Source of the DNA: Arenibacter antarcticus
GTDB lineage: Bacteria > Bacteroidota > Bacteroidia > Flavobacteriales > Flavobacteriaceae
NCBI RefSeq assembly: GCF_041320605.1
Contig: NZ_CP166679.1
Coordinates: forward strand, 3,954,001-4,018,000
Direction of reading: 5' to 3'
DNA length: 64,000 nt
Part shown: one piece after another, positions 28,505 to 38,183 of the stretch
How positions within the stretch are numbered: the first letter of the stretch is position 1
How the letters are laid out: the number at the start of each line of letters is the position of its first letter
Notes under the pieces: generated by a model
What the model saw: only the letters and a program-made list of their open reading frames with translations
What the model was told of the DNA's origin: nothing
The model's database searches: none
Position numbers and translations under genes: made by a program

Positions 28505-30577
28505 TTATCTCCCTTCTGGAGTTTTTAAACCGTTAAGATTGCCTGAATCGATAATCTGAATACTACTACCTTTAAAATCGTCACCAATTTCCTGATACCT
28601 CCCGCCAATGTGCTGTGCAAGGAATACTTCAGAAACGGCAAAAAATGAAAGATTATTTTCTGGTCTTGCAAAGCCATGACCTTCATCTGGATAGAGCACA
28701 TAGGTTACAGGAATTTGCTTCTCATTCATAGCTTTTACGATCTGATCTGACTCAGCTTGTTTTACTCTAGGATCATTCGCGCCCTGGCCTATCAGCAATG
28801 GTTTCACGATACTATCTACACGGTTCAAAGGAGAGCGTTCTTCCAATAGGGTCGCCCCTTCTTCGGTATCTGGGTTTCCAATATGGTGTACAAAAACATC
28901 CCGGAAAGATTTCCAATATGGAGGAATTGTATTCAGCAATGTGGTTAGATTGGATGGACCTACAATATCGACTCCGCAAGCAAAGACATCAGGAGTATAA
29001 GCAAGGCCCACCAAAGTGGCATAACCTCCATAACTACCTCCCATAATAGCCACCTTCTCCTTATCGGCAATCTTTTCTTCCACCATCCAGTTTACGGCAT
29101 CTATAAGGTCATCATGCATCTTACCTGCCCATTCTTCCGCAGCGATATTTACAAAATGCTTTCCGAAACCTGTAGAGCCCCTGAAATTAGTGCTCAATAC
29201 CACATATCCCCTATTGGCCAGCCATTGGTGAAGGCTATTAAACCCATAATTATCGCGGCCCCATGGTCCACCATGTACGAGCAATACTGTTGGAGCTGGT
29301 TTAGAAGTTCGGCCGTTCACATCTAACTCTCGTGGTATAGTGAGATAAGAGACCAATTTTAATCCGTCCCTGCTCTCAATTTCAACGGGATACATATTTG
29401 CGAGCTCCACATCGTCAAATTCTTGTTTGGCCGAAACCAGAAGTTCCGCTTTTTTTGCATCCCGGTTGTATTTATAATACTTTAAGAATTCCTGTGGTGA
29501 ATCATAGGACAGGATCCAGGTATTATCATCTGTAGAACGGAAATATACACTAAGTTCACCCTCTTTAAAACCTTTAAGATAATCAAGATCTGCTTTCACA
29601 TCATCGGTTAACGGAATCCAGTCTTTGCGTAAATAATCTGTGGCATAGGCCTCTACTTCATAATTGGTTGGGTGTATTAATAGATCAGCTATATCCGATT
29701 TTTCATTTTCTGCTATTATCTTTTTTTCATCAGTGGATAAATTTAAGGCGTATAGGGCCGCCTTGTCCCTGCCCCTACTATCTATCATATAGGCATTCTC
29801 ATTATTCTTGTCGAATCCAAAGAAACCAAAAGAAAGCATATCCTCCTGTGGTACCCTAAAATACTCCTCCCAAGATCCTTTCTTAAATTTATAAATGATC
29901 TGTCCGCCTTCAGGATTAGTACGAGTAGCTAGGCGGATATTGTTATTATTATCTGCAACAATCTGTAGAAAGGCCTCATCTTTTAATACCAATTTCATTT
30001 TATGAGTATTTAAATCTACTTTGTACACATCCATATTGGAAGGGTCCGAATTGTTTATTTGGATTAAGATCTCTTCTGGTTTTTCCCTAGAGACTTGCAT
30101 AATATCGGCCCTTGGACGAACTATCTGTCCTGTATTGCGATCTGTAAGTGGTTTCCCATCTGCTCCTATAATCTCTTCCTGGGGCGTAAGGTCAGTATCT
30201 GTTTTACTTTCCACATCCACTAGGTGAACGTGCCAGTTCTCATCTCCCCCCTTATCCTGTGCATATAGGATACTTCCCGATTTGTAACTCCATTGGTAGC
30301 CTTGAATACCGCGTAACGTATCATGGGTAATTGGCTGGGCACCTTCTGGATTATCTATGGGGGCTACCCAAATGTTCATTACATTGTTAACCGGAGCACG
30401 GTAACTAAAGTATTTACCATCCGGGCTAATCCTCACCTGTATTTTATCGGGGTTTCCAAAAAACAGCTCGCGATCCACGAGGTCAGGGATAGTGACTTCA
30501 GCTATTTTCTTTTCTTTCTCTGCACAACTTAGTACCAAAAAACAAAGGACAACGAATAAAAAACTGGAAGTTTTCAT
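28505..30577 (-). CDS. S9-family prolyl-oligopeptidase-like lipoprotein
   Basis: 690-aa exported peptidase (lipoprotein signal ending VLSCAEKE). The N-terminal two thirds form the beta-propeller gate (ISPDGKYFSYRAP and similar blades); the C-terminal alpha/beta hydrolase domain has nucleophile motif GGSYGGYA near 518, aspartate in GANDPRV near 606 and histidine in DEGHGF near 639. VLLVHGGPWGRD supplies the oxyanion loop. Expected to cleave dipeptides or acyl peptides in the periplasm. No neighbour in the same operon. Confidence 0.9.
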   Translation of the reverse strand: MKTSSFLFVVLCFLVLSCAEKEKKIAEVTIPDLVDRELFFGNPDKIQVRISPDGKYFSYRAPVNNVMNIWVAPIDNPEGAQPITHDTLRGIQGYQWSYKSGSILYAQDKGGDENWHVHLVDVESKTDTDLTPQEEIIGADGKPLTDRNTGQIVRPRADIMQVSREKPEEILIQINNSDPSNMDVYKVDLNTHKMKLVLKDEAFLQIVADNNNNIRLATRTNPEGGQIIYKFKKGSWEEYFRVPQEDMLSFGFFGFDKNNENAYMIDSRGRDKAALYALNLSTDEKKIIAENEKSDIADLLIHPTNYEVEAYATDYLRKDWIPLTDDVKADLDYLKGFKEGELSVYFRSTDDNTWILSYDSPQEFLKYYKYNRDAKKAELLVSAKQEFDDVELANMYPVEIESRDGLKLVSYLTIPRELDVNGRTSKPAPTVLLVHGGPWGRDNYGFNSLHQWLANRGYVVLSTNFRGSTGFGKHFVNIAAEEWAGKMHDDLIDAVNWMVEEKIADKEKVAIMGGSYGGYATLVGLAYTPDVFACGVDIVGPSNLTTLLNTIPPYWKSFRDVFVHHIGNPDTEEGATLLEERSPLNRVDSIVKPLLIGQGANDPRVKQAESDQIVKAMNEKQIPVTYVLYPDEGHGFARPENNLSFFAVSEVFLAQHIGGRYQEIGDDFKGSSIQIIDSGNLNGLKTPEGR

Positions 30578-30763
30578 AGGATAGATTGTATTGATTAAGA
30601 GTAGAAGTTAAGAAATTAGCAGCTGATATACAGCGTTTTAAGGCAATTATATTTTGGTTTGTAGGTATTAAAAATATAATCTATCGGTCAGGGATACTGA
30701 ACTTAGAGGATTGCCCTTAATAAAGTAAGGGGTTTACTATATCGGTTGGCCTTTATGTAAAAA

Positions 30764-30783
30764 CACGAGGGTGGTGCTTGGCT
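30764..30783 (+). repeat. Short dispersed repeat, copy 2
   Basis: CACGAGGGTGGTGCTTGG, inverted relative to the copy at 28442-28457 across the S9 gene. Confidence 0.4.
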
Positions 30784-30821
30784 ACGGACATGTACGGGAT
30801 AGCTGTCTGTGGATGGCCTGA

Positions 30822-31436
30822 CTATTTATTGTAAATCAATTGGTTCTTGCCATATTTTCGGATAAGTTTTTCTGCGCCTTTTAACATTATCATATGGGAA
30901 CTGGGATTTATGGAAGGCAAGTGTTTATTATCTTCTGGAAATACAGATTCCCTATTTTCAATTTTCCCATAAACTTGTGAGGAGGAAATAAGTGTTTTGG
31001 TATTTAAATCATATATGGAGATTGAAACAGATGCCCTATTACTTGAATTCTCATTTTGATCAGAAAATGATAAGGTGCCTAAGCCGTCACTGATCACATT
31101 TCCGCCAATATTGATAATATAATCACAATCCGTATTCCTTTTTAATTCATTTAAATCGGCTTCCGATAATTCGAACTTAATTTTTGGAGCTATCAGGTTC
31201 GTACTTCTTAAATCGTTCATTTCTACCAAGGAGTCCCCCAGAATATTTTTAAAGCCTTTTAAGGAAGTGTCGTAAAGTTCGTTATCGAATATTCTTGAAT
31301 TAGATTTAGTACTGTTCAATATCCATTTTCCATGGCTAAAATCCAATTGCCTTCCTGTATCGAAAAAGTAATTGTATTTGGCACCACCACATGAATAAAG
31401 TGCAGAAACCATAATTATCAAAACTATTCTTTTCAT
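30822..31436 (-). CDS. Lipoprotein of unknown function
   Basis: 204-aa protein with a clear lipoprotein signal (MKRIVLIIMVSALYSCGG). Not recognised as a family. The middle (DCDYIINIGGNVISDG then RASVSISIYDLNTKTLISSSQVYG) resembles small periplasmic lipoproteins that fold like LpoB/TolB N-domain-type sheets, but this is only an impression of the strand pattern. Lone gene flanked by long non-coding gaps. Confidence 0.6.
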   Translation of the reverse strand: MKRIVLIIMVSALYSCGGAKYNYFFDTGRQLDFSHGKWILNSTKSNSRIFDNELYDTSLKGFKNILGDSLVEMNDLRSTNLIAPKIKFELSEADLNELKRNTDCDYIINIGGNVISDGLGTLSFSDQNENSSNRASVSISIYDLNTKTLISSSQVYGKIENRESVFPEDNKHLPSINPSSHMIMLKGAEKLIRKYGKNQLIYNK

Positions 31437-31781
31437 TGGTTTATTGGAGATCTTAAAGGATATGTAAAATTAAACAGGATGAATTTAGTATTATATCATG
31501 GAGCCAAATATAAATCTATTTCAATACTAAAAATAAGCTATTAAAAAAATGTTGGCACAAGCGCGAATCATCTGCTAGCATGGGAATGTGAAGGGAGTGA
31601 AATGTTCTGATCATTAGATAACAACTGCGAAAAACTAATCCCCAAAAAATTCATTTCAAGTAGTTTTTCTATGGAAAACTCCACCATATTTTTTAACTTA
31701 GGACTCCAGCAGTTACGTCCCAGCGAATGTTTTCCGTGAACTAACTAGGCTAAATCGACGTAGGACCTTAAAAAAACCGAA
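31437..31781. other. Non-coding gap
   Basis: 345 bp between a minus-strand lipoprotein gene and a plus-strand SRPBCC gene. No ORF, terminator or recognisable repeat beyond scattered GC-rich words (GCTAGCATGG near 31580). May be decayed sequence. Confidence 0.35.
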
Positions 31782-32204
31782 ATGAGGGCAAACAAACAGA
31801 CGATTACTGTGAATACCACAATTCATAGTACTATTGAAAAGGTATGGGACTTATGGACAAAACCCGAGCATATTACCCATTGGAATTTCGCTTCGGAAGA
31901 TTCGTGCTGTCCCTCTGCTACCAATGACTTACGACCAGGGGGAGCATTTGTTTGGAGAATGGAAGCCAAGGATGGTAGTATGGGATTCGATTTTACGGGA
32001 ACCTATATTGAGATTATGGGAAAAGAGTTGATTTCCTATAATATGACCGATGGCCGCTTTGTGAGTATTACTTTCTTACAGAAGGGAGACAATGTGTTGC
32101 TAACCGAAACCTTTGAAGCAGAAAGAACAAATTCTGAGGAACAGCAAAGAGCTTGTTGGCAAGCTATATTAGAGAATTTCAAGAATTACGTGGAGACCAA
32201 TTGA
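31782..32204 (+). CDS. SRPBCC/AHSA1-domain protein
   Basis: 140-aa START-like fold protein. It begins ITVNTTIHSTIEKVWDLWTKPEHITHWNFAS, the typical first strand and helices of activator-of-Hsp90-type (AHSA1) proteins, and ends with the long C-terminal helix RACWQAILENFKNYVE. Such proteins bind hydrophobic ligands; the ligand is unknown. Frames and start are clear. Confidence 0.85.
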   Translation: MRANKQTITVNTTIHSTIEKVWDLWTKPEHITHWNFASEDSCCPSATNDLRPGGAFVWRMEAKDGSMGFDFTGTYIEIMGKELISYNMTDGRFVSITFLQKGDNVLLTETFEAERTNSEEQQRACWQAILENFKNYVETN

Positions 32205-32314
32205 CAATAGGACCTGATTTTAATGATGACAGGATGGAGGCCTTGTTGTAAATGGATATTTGGATGGAGGTGCCGATTCATCCTTCTTAGATTAGAATAG
32301 TCCTATCTTTACTT

Positions 32315-32414
32315 ACTAAGTGAGATTTGAATACTCCGACACTTGTCTGTCCGTTCCGTTCATGCGGGCGCCCCAATGTTATCGGTGGTTTCCGTCCAAT
32401 GCCACATGGGATTG
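32315..32414 (+). repeat. Direct repeat A, copy 1
   Basis: About 100 bp, roughly 80% identical by eye to 36738-36838 in the same orientation. Shared words: ACTAAGTGAGATTTGAAT, GCGGGCG, TTATCGGT and GTTTCCGTCCAATGCC. Lies between the SRPBCC gene and the helicase gene. Confidence 0.7.
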
Positions 32415-32465
32415 CCCTACGGTACTTGTCTTATTGGACATAAATATGTTAAAACTGCATGCTGA

Positions 32466-34826
32466 ATGAATGGCATTGAAAGACTAAAAGAAAATTTGAA
32501 TCCACAACAGTTGGAGGCTGTAACAGAAACCGAAGGTTATGTTAGAGTGATTGCTGGTGCAGGTTCAGGAAAAACAAAAGCGCTAACTCAAAGATACGCC
32601 TACATTGTTGAAGCATTGGGAATCAACACCTCTAATATACTTTGTGTAACCTTTACCAATAAGGCCGCACAAGAAATGCGAAAACGAGTAAAAAGGTTGG
32701 TTGGCGTGAATTCTGACTTGAGTTATATTACCACTTATCACGGATTTTGTGTTCGTGTTTTAAGAGAAGATATCAATAAAATAGCGTACCCAAAAAACTT
32801 TATCATTATGGATGTTGAAGACCAAAAGACTGTTCTTCGACAAGTTTATATTGAACTAGGTTTAACTTCCAAAATCCTCACTTTTAAACAAGTATTACGT
32901 TATATAAGCAAGCAAAAATCCTCGCAGGAATACTTGCAATATATCCTTGAATCAAAGAAAAAAGAAACCGATAATGAAATTGAAAAAGTATTTATTCGAT
33001 ACTTAGAAAAACAACAACGGAATTTTGCTCTTGACTTTGACGACCTATTAAATTTTGCGCTTTACATATTTTTAAACAACCTGGACGTCCTGGAAAAATG
33101 GCAGAAAAGGCTGCACTATATTCAGGTTGACGAAACTCAGGATAGTTCACAAAAACAATTTATGCTAATTGAGATGCTTTCTCAATACCATAAGAACCTA
33201 TTTGTGGTTGGTGATCCAGACCAAACCATTTATGAATGGCGAGGTGCTAAGCCTGAAATTTTGGTCGATTTTGATACGCAGTTTCCTGATTCGAAGACCA
33301 TTATAATGAATCAAAATTATCGTTCAACGCCCAATATTTTAAGTCTTGGAAACCATATTATAAAAAATAACAAGATCCGCGTAGATAAGGATATGTTTAC
33401 TCAAAACGCGGAAGGAGTGGATGTGGTTCATTTTCATGGTCAGAATGATTATGAAGAAGGATTATGGGTCGCCAATGAAATTAAAAGGCTTGTAGCTGAG
33501 GAAAACGATACGTATTCCGACTTTGCCATTCTATATAGGGCCAATCATGTTTCACGCAGTATCGAGCAATCATTAATACGGGAGAATATTCCTTATTCTG
33601 TTTTTGGTGGGATACGGTTTTTTGAACGTAAAGAAATCAAAGATGTTTTGGCTTATTTACGGTTGATCGAATTTGAAGACGATTTTTCTTTTCTTAGAGT
33701 AGTTAATACCCCAAGCAGAGGTTTGGGTAAAAAATTCATTGAAAATGTGGCCAAAATTGCTGAAAAAGAAGACACTTCGCTTTATACGGCATTAAAGGAT
33801 AACCTATCTCAAAAAGAAATCAATCGTAAAGGGGCTATAGCGTTTGTTGACCTTATAGAAAAATATAAAAAAGCAAAAACAGCTTATATTATATCTGATC
33901 TGGTAAAGGCAATAATGGACGAAAGTGGTCTTACTGCCTATTACAGGAGCGATGGGGATACGGACCGGCTAGACAATATTAAAGAACTTCAGAACTCCAT
34001 TATTTTATTGGAAACTCAGGATGATGAGCCCATAAACCTTATGGAATATCTTCAAGAGATAGCTCTTTATACCGATATGGATATTGATGATGATAGAAAT
34101 GATAGAGTTAAATTAATGACCATCCACACCTCTAAGGGATTGGAGTTTCCTTACGTTTTTCTCTGTGGTTTTACGGAAGGAGTCTTGCCAAGTGCCATGT
34201 CTATTAAAGAAAGGCGGGCAAAGGCAATTGAAGAAGAAAGAAGATTGACGTATGTTGCCATAACAAGAGCTGAAAAGGCATTTTATATGACCGAATCCGA
34301 GGGTTATAATTTTAGTTCTGGAACAAGTAAATATCCATCCCGGTTTCTATTTGAAATAAGCGACAACTATTATGTTAGCAAAGGAGAGTTGAGCCAAGAG
34401 ATCATTAAGGCAGCCAAGGAACAACTAAGACTAGATGCAACTCGACAATTAATTCAGAAGAAATTTGAGGTTGGGGATATTGTCAACCATCAAATTTGGA
34501 ATCAAGGCAAGGTAATAGCGGTAAACGAGGCAAAAGGAGAATACCAAATTGAGTTTCTAGAAACCGGTAAAATTAAACCGATAACTTTTGAATTTAAAGG
34601 ACTGACCAAGATTGAAGATCCATCTGAAGCAACAGGAGAAGAAAGACTTGGACCAGAACCAATCGCAGCATCAGAAATTGAAGAAAAAGATACAGGCAAT
34701 GTAGCAAAGCCCGAGCAGGATACACAGAGTCCACTACCCCATGAAAATAACAAAGGCAGTAGCACTAAACCCAAAGAAAACGATAAAAACAATTTATGGT
34801 CTAGATTAAAAGAACTGTGGTCTTAA
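32466..34826 (+). CDS. UvrD/Rep-family DNA helicase
   Basis: 786-aa superfamily 1A helicase that unwinds DNA 3' to 5'. Motifs in order: Q motif LNPQQLEAV, Walker A IAGAGSGKT (about 31-39), CVTFTNKAAQEMR, Walker B VDETQDSS, VVGDPDQTIYEWRGA, NYRST, TIHTSKGLEFPYVF and RRLTYVAITRAEK. The C-terminal ~100 residues hold a Tudor-like segment (FEVGDIVNHQIWNQGKVIAV) as in PcrA, then a charged tail. Full-length and apparently functional; whether it is the main cellular UvrD or an extra copy cannot be told here. It opens a segment bracketed by direct repeat A. Confidence 0.92.
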   Translation: MNGIERLKENLNPQQLEAVTETEGYVRVIAGAGSGKTKALTQRYAYIVEALGINTSNILCVTFTNKAAQEMRKRVKRLVGVNSDLSYITTYHGFCVRVLREDINKIAYPKNFIIMDVEDQKTVLRQVYIELGLTSKILTFKQVLRYISKQKSSQEYLQYILESKKKETDNEIEKVFIRYLEKQQRNFALDFDDLLNFALYIFLNNLDVLEKWQKRLHYIQVDETQDSSQKQFMLIEMLSQYHKNLFVVGDPDQTIYEWRGAKPEILVDFDTQFPDSKTIIMNQNYRSTPNILSLGNHIIKNNKIRVDKDMFTQNAEGVDVVHFHGQNDYEEGLWVANEIKRLVAEENDTYSDFAILYRANHVSRSIEQSLIRENIPYSVFGGIRFFERKEIKDVLAYLRLIEFEDDFSFLRVVNTPSRGLGKKFIENVAKIAEKEDTSLYTALKDNLSQKEINRKGAIAFVDLIEKYKKAKTAYIISDLVKAIMDESGLTAYYRSDGDTDRLDNIKELQNSIILLETQDDEPINLMEYLQEIALYTDMDIDDDRNDRVKLMTIHTSKGLEFPYVFLCGFTEGVLPSAMSIKERRAKAIEEERRLTYVAITRAEKAFYMTESEGYNFSSGTSKYPSRFLFEISDNYYVSKGELSQEIIKAAKEQLRLDATRQLIQKKFEVGDIVNHQIWNQGKVIAVNEAKGEYQIEFLETGKIKPITFEFKGLTKIEDPSEATGEERLGPEPIAASEIEEKDTGNVAKPEQDTQSPLPHENNKGSSTKPKENDKNNLWSRLKELWS

Positions 34827-34968
34827 TTCTTAATTACCCTAATTAGAAACCAGCAGTATTATTTATTTCGTTATCTTGAAACGTTAAAAGGTTTATGAAA
34901 AATGGACGTGTCACAATACTAATTCATTTGAGCCAATAGCTACCATTTATTAAGAAAAAAAGAGTCAT

Positions 34969-35541
34969 GTGACAGAAAAAGAGAAAATGCTATTTGGAGA
35001 TTATTACGATTCCAGAGATTCGGAATTGTTAAAAATGTACCATAAGGCACGAAAATTATTGAAAGAGTACAATTATCTCGATTCAGAATTAACGCAACAA
35101 AGAGAACAAATTTTAACCGAACTGTTCGAATATAGAGGGTCGGGCGTTTGGATTGAAACGCCATTTTTCTGCGATTATGGAGAGAATATTTCAATTGGAG
35201 AAAACACATTCGTCAATACGAATTGTATGTTTCTGGACAACAATAAAATAACCATTGGAAAAAACGGATTAATTGCTCCTTATGTACAAATATATACTGC
35301 GAACCATCCTTTAAAAGCATCGGAACGAATAATTACAAAAGGGACCGATTCTCGTTATCTGACTTCATCGAAACCTGTATCAATTGGCGACAATGTTTGG
35401 ATTGGTGGTAATTCTGTGATATTCCCTGGTGTAACCATTGGTAATAATGTAACCATTGGTGCCGGAAGTATAGTCACAAAAAGTATTCCTGATAATGTTC
35501 TGGCATTTGGAAATCCTTGCGAAATAAAAAGAGAACTCTGA
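34969..35541 (+). CDS. Sugar O-acetyltransferase (Maa/LacA type)
   Basis: 190-aa left-handed beta-helix acetyltransferase using acetyl-CoA on maltose-, galactoside- or nodulation-sugar-like hydroxyls. GTG at 34969 is taken as start because MTEKEKMLFGDYYDSRDSEL is the family's typical N terminus. Hexapeptide repeats run from ENISIGENTFVNTNCMFLDN to IGNNVTIGAGSIVTKSIPDN, with catalytic His in YTANHPL. Followed by a hairpin with 8-bp arms (35544-35579). Confidence 0.9.
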   Translation: MTEKEKMLFGDYYDSRDSELLKMYHKARKLLKEYNYLDSELTQQREQILTELFEYRGSGVWIETPFFCDYGENISIGENTFVNTNCMFLDNNKITIGKNGLIAPYVQIYTANHPLKASERIITKGTDSRYLTSSKPVSIGDNVWIGGNSVIFPGVTIGNNVTIGAGSIVTKSIPDNVLAFGNPCEIKREL

Positions 35542-35863
35542 GAATAGTATGTGGCTGCTCATGGAGGTAATACTATTTCTTTCCAACAAACCTAGTTCTC
35601 CGAGGGAATATCACCAAAAGTACTTTAGCTGCTACAATATGGCTAACCCTCCCCCCCGCTGATGGATGCATCACGCATACAGGCTGGGTCTAACCCTAGC
35701 CTACTCCAAATAATAATCTAACGATCTTTTTTCTTGATAAGCCCAACGAACATTTATGCTATAGTAGCAGGGCCCTTTGCGAAGTAAAATTATTTATTTT
35801 GATATATTGTTACGTAAACTATGGATATAACAAACACAAGGTTAATTTTGCTAGAACAGATAA
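35542..35863. other. Non-coding gap with hairpin
   Basis: 322 bp. Starts with the inverted repeat AATAGTAT/ATACTATT (35544-35579), a possible terminator for the acetyltransferase gene. A C7 run and several GC-rich words follow (35650-35700). A short frame from ATG 35821 ends at TAA 35872; it could be the displaced N terminus of the next gene if one base of the six-A run 35865-35870 were absent. Confidence 0.4.
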
Positions 35864-35869
35864 CAAAAA

Positions 35870-36742
35870 ATTAAATACATAATCAATTCTACTGAAACAC
35901 ATATTGTTCCCATCCTACCTTCACCAATTCGATTACAGGAATACGGTGTTGGAATTTTCATTGCAGCCTTAACGAAATCGGCACTAAAAAAAGTAATAAA
36001 GAAAAAATTCATTACGGTTAATAATGTTGTTGCTACTACGGCTACATTAATACAGGGCGGTGAGCGAATAAGTTTATCCATTCCTAAGGAGGTGAGTCCG
36101 AATAAAAAACTGGTTTTTCTACTTAACGTGTTATTTGAAGATGAACATTTAGCTGTAATCCATAAACCTGCGGGAATTTTAGTCAGTGGGAATAGTTTTA
36201 AAACTATCGCCAATGCCTTGGGCCAAAACGTTCAACCAAGTAATCTTCCTGATGCTACAAAACCACAGCCAGTTCATCGATTAGATTATGCAACCACAGG
36301 TATTTTATTGATTGGAAAAACGAATAGTAGTATTCGCGCGTTAAATAAAATGTTTGAAGACAAAAAGGTGGAGAAAACCTATTTTGCAGTTACTATTGGT
36401 GAAATGAACGATCATGGGCAAATTACTTCAGAAATTGATGGTAAGAAGTCACAATCGAATTATTCCTTATCCGAATCCGTTACCTCTATACGGTTTGGCA
36501 AACTAAATTTGGTGGCATTGTACCCGCAAACAGGCAGGAGGCATCAATTGCGTAAACATCTATCCAGAATTGATAATCCGATACTTGGAGACACAACATA
36601 TGGAATTGAAAATTTAATTTTAAGGGGCAAGGGTTTGTATTTACATGCCTATTCCTTGAGTTTTATACATCCATTTACAAATAAACAAGTCTATATAAAA
36701 GATGAATTTCCTCAAAGGTTTACGAAAATATTTACACACTAA
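35870..36742 (+). CDS. RluA-family pseudouridine synthase with S4 domain; start codon abnormal
   Basis: Pseudouridine synthase: HRLDYATTGILLIGK holds the catalytic aspartate, with AVIHKPAGILVSGN and LYPQTGRRHQLRKHL around it. The first start-like codon seen by ordinary rules is GTG 36092, but the frame is open upstream to 35864 and encodes an S4 RNA-binding domain (RLQEYGVGIFIAALTKSALKKVIKKKFITVNN), so the real protein is about 287-290 aa. No ATG, GTG or TTG begins that part: candidates are ATT 35870, ATA 35879 or ATC 35882, or a one-base indel in the A-run 35865-35870 would join it to ATG 35821. So either a rare start codon or recent damage. The stop codon lies inside direct repeat A. Confidence 0.75.
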   Translation: MKYIINSTETHIVPILPSPIRLQEYGVGIFIAALTKSALKKVIKKKFITVNNVVATTATLIQGGERISLSIPKEVSPNKKLVFLLNVLFEDEHLAVIHKPAGILVSGNSFKTIANALGQNVQPSNLPDATKPQPVHRLDYATTGILLIGKTNSSIRALNKMFEDKKVEKTYFAVTIGEMNDHGQITSEIDGKKSQSNYSLSESVTSIRFGKLNLVALYPQTGRRHQLRKHLSRIDNPILGDTTYGIENLILRGKGLYLHAYSLSFIHPFTNKQVYIKDEFPQRFTKIFTH

Positions 36743-36838
36743 GTGAGATTTGAATGCTCCGACTCTTGCCTGCCCGTTTAGGCGGGCGTCGAATTTTTAT
36801 CGGTAGTTTCCGTCCAATGCCTCATGGCTTGTCCTGAA
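36738..36838 (+). repeat. Direct repeat A, copy 2
   Basis: Same orientation as 32315-32414. Begins ACTAAGTGAGATTTGAAT, whose TAA is the stop codon of the pseudouridine synthase gene. Contains a hairpin GCCTGCCCG/GGCGGGC and ends near CCAATGCCTCATGG. Confidence 0.7.
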
Positions 36839-36930
36839 GTAAAAGACTTCTATAACGGTTCAAATTTCTGCCCATAGCTAAACCAAGGATATCTCTTAGA
36901 ATAGAACCCTGGGTGACACTATAATGGAGC

Positions 36931-37605
36931 TTATAATTTATAAAGTGTAGTTACTATTACCCCTTTGCCTTCATTTGAAACCACAGAAAACAACTGTTTT
37001 TCCTCTTTTACCGTAAAATTGAAGGGTGGTGCTAATACGTTTATGCCACTTTGCTTTTTTAGTCGAGTTCCTTGTCCCGAAATAATCTCTTTATTGGGGA
37101 CAAAATCGCCAGTAGGTAGATGTTCTGTAAGGATAACATATTTATAGTCCGTTAATTTATCCAGTATACGTTGCACTTCAGCATTGGATACATGTTGGAG
37201 TACTTGCCGTAACAAAGCACAATCGCCAGTAGGCAAATCATCCAATGCGATATCCGAACAAAGGAATTCGAGATTTTCTTCTTGATATCTCTCTTTATTA
37301 TTTGCTATAAGGTCTGTAACAATATCTACAGCGACATATTTCTTAGTATACTTCACCAATTGTTTTCCGATATTAAAATCGCCACACCCTAGATCACAAA
37401 CCACAAGCGGACTTTCAAAAGAAGTTAAAAATGAGGTTAAAGTAGTTATATATGGAGTTACTATTTCAGGATGATGCGATCCCTCACCAGAATAAAAATC
37501 GGTTTTATTATCCCCCCAAAGTTTCCGTTCATACACCTGTTCCATGGCCTCTTTGGTTGGCCATGGTTTCTTTATCCTTTTATCTCCATTTTCCTTCTTC
37601 TCCAT
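36931..37605 (-). CDS. Class I SAM-dependent methyltransferase
   Basis: 224-aa protein. The SAM-binding motif VVCDLGCGDFNIGKQL is visible, followed by KYVAVDIVTDLI, LEFLCSDIALDDLPTGD and the post-motif LLRQVLQHVSN. The N terminus has WPTKEAMEQVYERKLWG, seen in a conserved group of bacterial methyltransferases whose substrate I do not know. ATG 37605 is preferred over 37632, which would add MFLQTNKVF. Monocistronic. Confidence 0.8.
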   Translation of the reverse strand: MEKKENGDKRIKKPWPTKEAMEQVYERKLWGDNKTDFYSGEGSHHPEIVTPYITTLTSFLTSFESPLVVCDLGCGDFNIGKQLVKYTKKYVAVDIVTDLIANNKERYQEENLEFLCSDIALDDLPTGDCALLRQVLQHVSNAEVQRILDKLTDYKYVILTEHLPTGDFVPNKEIISGQGTRLKKQSGINVLAPPFNFTVKEEKQLFSVVSNEGKGVIVTTLYKL

Positions 37606-37851
37606 AAACACCTTATTGGTTTGTAGAAACACTTAAAGCAAATTTATAAGTATTTAGATGTAAAAAAATATTAACCAAACAGATTTTAAGGAATAACAAC
37701 TATTATAAAACTGGCAACCTATAAAAATCACAATGGCTTTACAGTAGGGTTTGTGGTCCATGGAAGCTAAGTAGTAGCATAAATTTTGGTATATTGTAAC
37801 CTTTTGAGGCACCCCCGTTGACTGTAATTAATCGAATTAAAACACAGAAAA

Positions 37852-38100
37852 ATGAAAACAATGACTTGTAAACAACTGGGAGGGGCTTGCGATAAAGAGT
37901 TCCATGCAAATACTTTTGATGAAATTGAAGAAATGAGTAAAAGTCACGGAATGGAAATGTTTCAAAAAAATGACAAAGCACATGTAGAGGCCATGCATAA
38001 AATGCGAGATTTAATGAAAACCTCTGATTCTGATGCCATGAACGAATGGCGGGAAGATAAAAGAAGCGAATTTGAAGCGCTTTCTGAAGTTAGAAATTAG
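37852..38100 (+). CDS. DUF1059-like small protein
   Basis: 82-aa cytoplasmic protein. MKTMTCKQLGGACDKEFHANTFDEI matches the DUF1059 pattern (two conserved cysteines, then an FxAxT/S element), followed by KSHGMEMFQ and a helical tail with repeated histidines and methionines. Function unknown; the cysteines and histidines could bind metal. Confidence 0.75.
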   Translation: MKTMTCKQLGGACDKEFHANTFDEIEEMSKSHGMEMFQKNDKAHVEAMHKMRDLMKTSDSDAMNEWREDKRSEFEALSEVRN

Positions 38101-38183
38101 ATATAAACCAACCATTATAAACACCAGTGAAAGGCGGGTTTATAATTACCATTAGGAAGAAGCTAAAACAATATTTTGACTGA

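Noticed and set aside
36969-37147. Plus-strand ORF over the methyltransferase gene
   Set aside because: Antisense to a clear methyltransferase; no features of its own.
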